A stretch of 64,000 nucleotides of DNA from Raffaelea ambrosiae (lineage: Eukaryota > Ascomycota > Sordariomycetes > Ophiostomatales > Ophiostomataceae): positions 802,655 through 866,654 of the forward strand of contig PCDI01000008.1 in the NCBI GenBank assembly GCA_002778195.1. Reading direction: 5' to 3'. Shown one piece after another: positions 59,846-64,000 of the stretch; position 1 is the stretch's first letter; each line of letters opens with the position of its first letter. The notes beneath the pieces were generated by a model. The model was not told the DNA's origin and made no database searches. It saw only the letters and a list, made by a program, of their open reading frames with translations. The position numbers were made by a program, and so were the translations under genes.

Positions 59846-62800
59846 CACCCACGCCAGCTAAGCACCCAACATCCGGCCTGGAAGGTCGAAGGATGCGGCC
59901 ACTAAGCCGCTGGCGGTGACGGCTGGTGGACACGGTCCCGAGACAGTGGATGGTTGGGCGGGGAGGGTGGAAAGCGATTGGTGGTGTGAACCCTCTGGCT
60001 GGGAACAAAAATGGGATCTTTGCCCGACTGTCCGTCCACACACCCGCTCTCTCCTCACCCCCCCAAACTGCCATATACTCGTATCTTAATACCAATTTGC
60101 GCCAATATCCCGTCATATCCACCACAGCCGACAACTAAACCACCGGGCGCCTTTTTTCCAGTCTCTCGTTTCGTTTCTGGTCGTTTCCGGTTGCATTACC
60201 CGCCTGAACAGCCACCGGCCCTTGTCGTTTCTCTGGTGCGTTTGTTCCGGGGTATTTTTTGCTGGGAGGGGGCCGCGCAGGCATCCACTCCTTTGGACTT
60301 AGTGCTCGTCTGCTGGAAAGCTGGTTTCGTTGTTCTGGCTTCACCACCAAACATCCGCTGGGCCCCCTGGTCCTTGCCGCCATGGTGGGTGGTCGACCTC
60401 TTCCATGTACGAGTACGATACTCGTCAAGAGGCCTGTCCCTGGAGACGCTGCCGAGAAACCTGTTAAATATCGAAACGACGGAAAGGGAAAGACAGAGCG
60501 GCTGGACAGGCATGCGAGCACAGTTCGTCTCGCGGCTAGCCTCACCGCTTGTTTTATATCTTGTGCACTAATGCTCGTACTCGTACGCTGTGCGATGTCT
60601 CCCATGTCTCCCTAGACTGGTGGTGAATTGGGCACGGGATGATCCCAATTGTGCAACTCCGTCGTCCTTGCCGTTTCCCATCGACAACAGCCGTCCCAAC
60701 CAAGACTGTGCCAGCCTCAGCTCCATTGTAGCGTCGTATTTTGGCCAGGATTTGAATCCGCCTGTGCCCACCGCTCGGTTAAGATTGGGAAAGCATGCTT
60801 CGTGGTGAATCCAACAGGCCGGGTTTGCTCGTCACATCTCACCGTCTGCTCTGCCGGCGGAAATTCGTTGGTTGTCGTGCCCTTGTCCCGTCCTACCCCT
60901 CCATTGTGCCGTGCATGTCTGTCTCGTCATGGCACCCCAGACCACGGAGCGAGCAGAAAACAGCATGCCGCGAGCCATATCTTCCTCGTTGCAGGCTCGT
61001 CCCCATACGCGCAAGACATCGTATACGTTTGTTTCCAACCCGCAAAGCTGACCAATATATGTCCACCTAAGTGCCCTAGACCGCGGCCAGTTGATAACAG
61101 CCAATGGCCAGATTGGCACAGGCCGCAGGTCCTTGCTCCGTTCGGTGAAGAGACACACAAACGCGGCAATGCGTTCGCTTATCATGCCCATGCCATACAT
61201 AGGTCATGAACACAGGGAAAGAGAGGGCTGCTCTCATCCTTCGAGCCTCCATACATAGACACCGAGGTGAGAAGGAAGAGTCCGCGGGAGAGCCAAAGGC
61301 CAAAGCAGCGTAAGATACACTACTCGTACACTCCACACACCACCAAAGGCACGACAATACACCGTAGGCTTTGTGCAGGTGGATGGAACAAGAAGTGGGA
61401 AGTGGGCAGTGGTGTGCATGCACTCGGGAGGAGGGAGCGGAGACGTGTAGCATGCCTCTTTGGGGAGACGACGGTCGCAGAGGAGGCCTCGCACACTCAG
61501 GAAAACCGGCTGCCATTGTTGACGTGGAGGCGTGCCATTCGGTCATCCTGGTACGAGCGGATGAGGACGAGGGTGCTGCTGACTGGAGGGGCTGCAAGGC
61601 GAGTTGTGGCGCCATGTTGTTGTTGAGCAGCTCCCTCCGGAGCCGCACGCACATGACAAGAAACAGGTGCCTAACGACAAGACCGGGGCATTTGGCCATT
61701 TTGCCGGTGTTGATATCTCGCAAGAAGCAACGCAGGGTCGAAGCAACAGAACAAGATCAACGGGGCGGGGTCTCGTGCTGAGGAGCAGTCGCGACTTGTG
61801 TCTTGCTCTGTTTTGTATTTCTGCATTTCGGCGCCACAGGCAACTCGAAGCTGTGCCGTGGTTCCTGATATAGTCTGCACATCAGCGCTGCAAAGGAGTC
61901 GGGCAATTGAAACAGACCTGCTCGGATAACGCAAGTGCCAAGATCTAGCATCTGGCATATCCGCCAAAATCCACCTTGAAACATCGCAGCTGCTTCAGCA
62001 CAAACCATGGCGCTTCCCACAATGCAAAGTTGAGATAGTTATCTCTCCTCGCCTGCAGTGGAATACCCCTGTATCGAGCTAGCACAGCTGGCCACTGCCG
62101 CAATCTCGCCATAGTTGCGACATGTGTGGCTGTACTTTATCAGCTAGCCCTTGCCTATGGCGCTCTCACTGATCAGTGGTGCTGCAGTGCAAGCGAGTTC
62201 ACTTGCCCAACCAGTGCTTAGTCCCTGCTGGCCTGCTGGCCAAGCCTCTCGTACGCCATATGTACTTGTAGTGCATGCACTGCACCCTGGCAATCTGCCT
62301 GCCGTCATCGTCTTGCGGGATGTCTCCCTGTAAAGGCCCCATGGGTGTCTCCCTGTGGATGTCTCCCTTGTTGTCCACCACCCTTGTCGTGTTCCTTGGT
62401 CCTCGGCCGCCTTCCACTTGTCACGAGCGCCTTAGGCGTCATTCCTCGCGCTGACAGACACCGTTCTAGTGCAATTCTTCACCACTCCAAGTTTCATCCA
62501 GTTTATGGCGTGACGCTAAAAATGGGCCCCTGCAAGCAAGGGTCCGCCCGCCCACGGACTGTGGCCCATAATTGGAGAGCGCGGGCACCTCTGCTGCGCT
62601 GTACCATGTGTCCTGGTGGGCAGAGTGCTGTCATATTCGTACTCGTAAGATGCATGGTTACTGCACATAGCATACCCGTGTATGCAAAGCGTGCGGAATG
62701 GCGCGTTGTAGGGGGTGTGGTGACCTGAAGCAATGCAACGTCCAGCTGCGCTCTGGGTTGCCGTGCAGTGTATCAGTCGCCAACGTGCTACAGCGGGCCG

Positions 62801-64000
62801 TTTATTGGGGGAAACAGCATCCATCCTGCCACCGTATTCTGCCACCGTATTCTCAATTCTCCCTGGAGCTGGAGAGAAATGCGACAAGGCCTGCCCGGTG
62901 CTTCTCCCGAGCGGCTGGATGCGATGCCATGACAGGCGCGATAGCGGCAACTTTGGGCTGTCTCATCTCCGACCGGGAGACTGGTAAAACACCGAGTTCC
63001 ACTCATGTTCCCTGACTTCTGCCGTGTGTGTGTGTGCAAGCGTGTGTTTTTTTTTACACAACCTCGCATCTGCGTCCTATCACATATCAGATTCGAAACA
63101 AGACACAAGACCAACAGGGAGGGGGGTCGGAGAGCAGTGCGGTAAATCCTGTGCCAGAAAAGCATCTCCCCGAGCTGTCATGACATTAGTTGCGCTGTAG
63201 TCCATCCGGAGCGGGTCGCACCACGACGATTTCAGACGGAGATGCTGATCTGCGAGATCTTTCTCGCCCACTTTTCGGCAATCCGCAGACCACAGGCCAG
63301 GGCGACACCCGGTGCTTCTTCACCGCAGGGAGGTTGCAGACACGGTGAAGGTTTTTCCACTGCGGTCACCGAGACCATCGTGCCATTTGCACCGATCGCA
63401 TCGTGCATCAGTAATTGCTTCCATTGCGGCGGGCCTTCTGCAAACAACCCGCGTGGTCTGGTAAATGACGCACACCTTCCAGGACATTGACCAAGGTGAA
63501 CCACAATGCTGGGTGCTGGAGCGGTGAGCTGAACCTTCTTCCACTTTGCAGCCATTGCTGCTTCTGGCCCTCCTTGACCATTAGTGGTTAATGCTGTTTC
63601 AAAGGCGGCAACACCCCGGCGGGGCCGTGGCGGCTTCTGCCCTTCCTCAGAAATTCCCAAGTCCATGTCCTCGGGTTCCTTGCCAGTACGTGCGCGTCTT
63701 CCTGGGTTCTGCGCCCTATTGTTTTTTGGCTCATGGACACACGATGTTGATGTCGCACGGCAGTGCGAACGAAAGCCTCCACAGACATGTGAGCTACGTG
63801 TATGCGTACACGTTTTAGGGGAGACAGAAGGACAATTTGGTTTTGCTGGGTCTGTTCACCAGCCCGATCAGCGTGGCCTGGCCTGGCCCTGGGCCACCGT
63901 CGAACTTGCTTCGCCCTGTTTGTCCTTTGTACTCTGCAGCACTGTTTCACTGCCCCAGAGTCTCATGCCCCCCCTTATCATCTTTTTGCTCCTCCCGCTT

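Larger units (their letters stand above)
58601..64000. other. Gene-poor right end with recurrent TACGAGTA motifs (part 3)
   Basis: No supportable gene on either strand. Six TACGAGTA/TACTCGTA motifs occur between 58635 and 62647. Tandem repeats lie at about 59101-59160 (CCATGGCTGAT-type), 59711-59737 (GGT)n and 59770-59845 (AGCCAGCA-type). The frame at 63232-63666 (minus) is the most protein-like, but it has no family match I recognise and its codon use differs from the real genes. Confidence 0.45.

Noticed and set aside
63232..63666. 144-codon minus-strand open frame near the right end
   Set aside because: It looks more protein-like than its neighbours, but I recognise no family. Third codon positions are about half G/C rather than the strongly GC-rich pattern of the real genes, and no splice sites link it to more exons. 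A homology search with this translation would decide.

Overview
This window is nuclear DNA from a filamentous ascomycete (Pezizomycotina, most likely Sordariomycetes). The evidence is single genes separated by long pyrimidine-rich leaders, short GT...AG introns (mostly 60-100 bases), strongly GC-rich third codon positions, a NoxA-type NADPH oxidase, a WSC cell-wall protein and a Zn(II)2Cys6 regulator. I could not fix the genus from sequence alone. I saw no transposase, reverse transcriptase, tRNA, rRNA or CRISPR signal.

Left part (0-24.3 kb): a SET-domain protein (+), a MOSC/mARC-like protein (-), a WSC-domain Ser/Thr-rich surface protein (-), glutaryl-CoA dehydrogenase (+), a Ubc4/5-type E2 (+), a Dal5/Fen2-type MFS transporter (+), the NADPH oxidase noxA (+) and a mitochondrial carrier (+). 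Middle part (25-44.3 kb): an NYN-domain putative RNase (-), the proteasome shuttle/protease Ddi1 (+), the rRNA methyltransferase Rrp8 (-), an iron-type alcohol dehydrogenase/maleylacetate reductase-like enzyme (-), a large Zn2Cys6 transcription factor (+) and proteasome subunit alpha5 (-). Right part (44.8-52.3 kb): the gamma-tubulin complex protein GCP2 (+) and a type II phosphatidylinositol 4-kinase (+). From 52.3 kb to the end (11.7 kb) I find no convincing gene, only simple repeats and a recurring 8-bp motif.

The genes are not an obvious cluster. Three belong to the ubiquitin-proteasome system (E2, Ddi1, alpha5), but they are far apart and separately transcribed. The rest are housekeeping or signalling genes. 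Exon structures were built by hand from splice consensus, reading phase and family motifs; all multi-exon models sum to whole codon numbers.

The most notable observations are: the Ddi1 start codon is itself split by an intron, so unspliced RNA reads AUG-UAA; the MOSC protein has a two-helix membrane insertion; the PI4-kinase has a roughly 120-residue low-complexity insertion inside its catalytic domain; there is a 13-base microexon in the alpha5 gene; a tiny cysteine-rich ORF lies upstream of Ddi1; and the 8-mer TACGAGTA is over-represented in non-coding DNA, especially at 58-63 kb.
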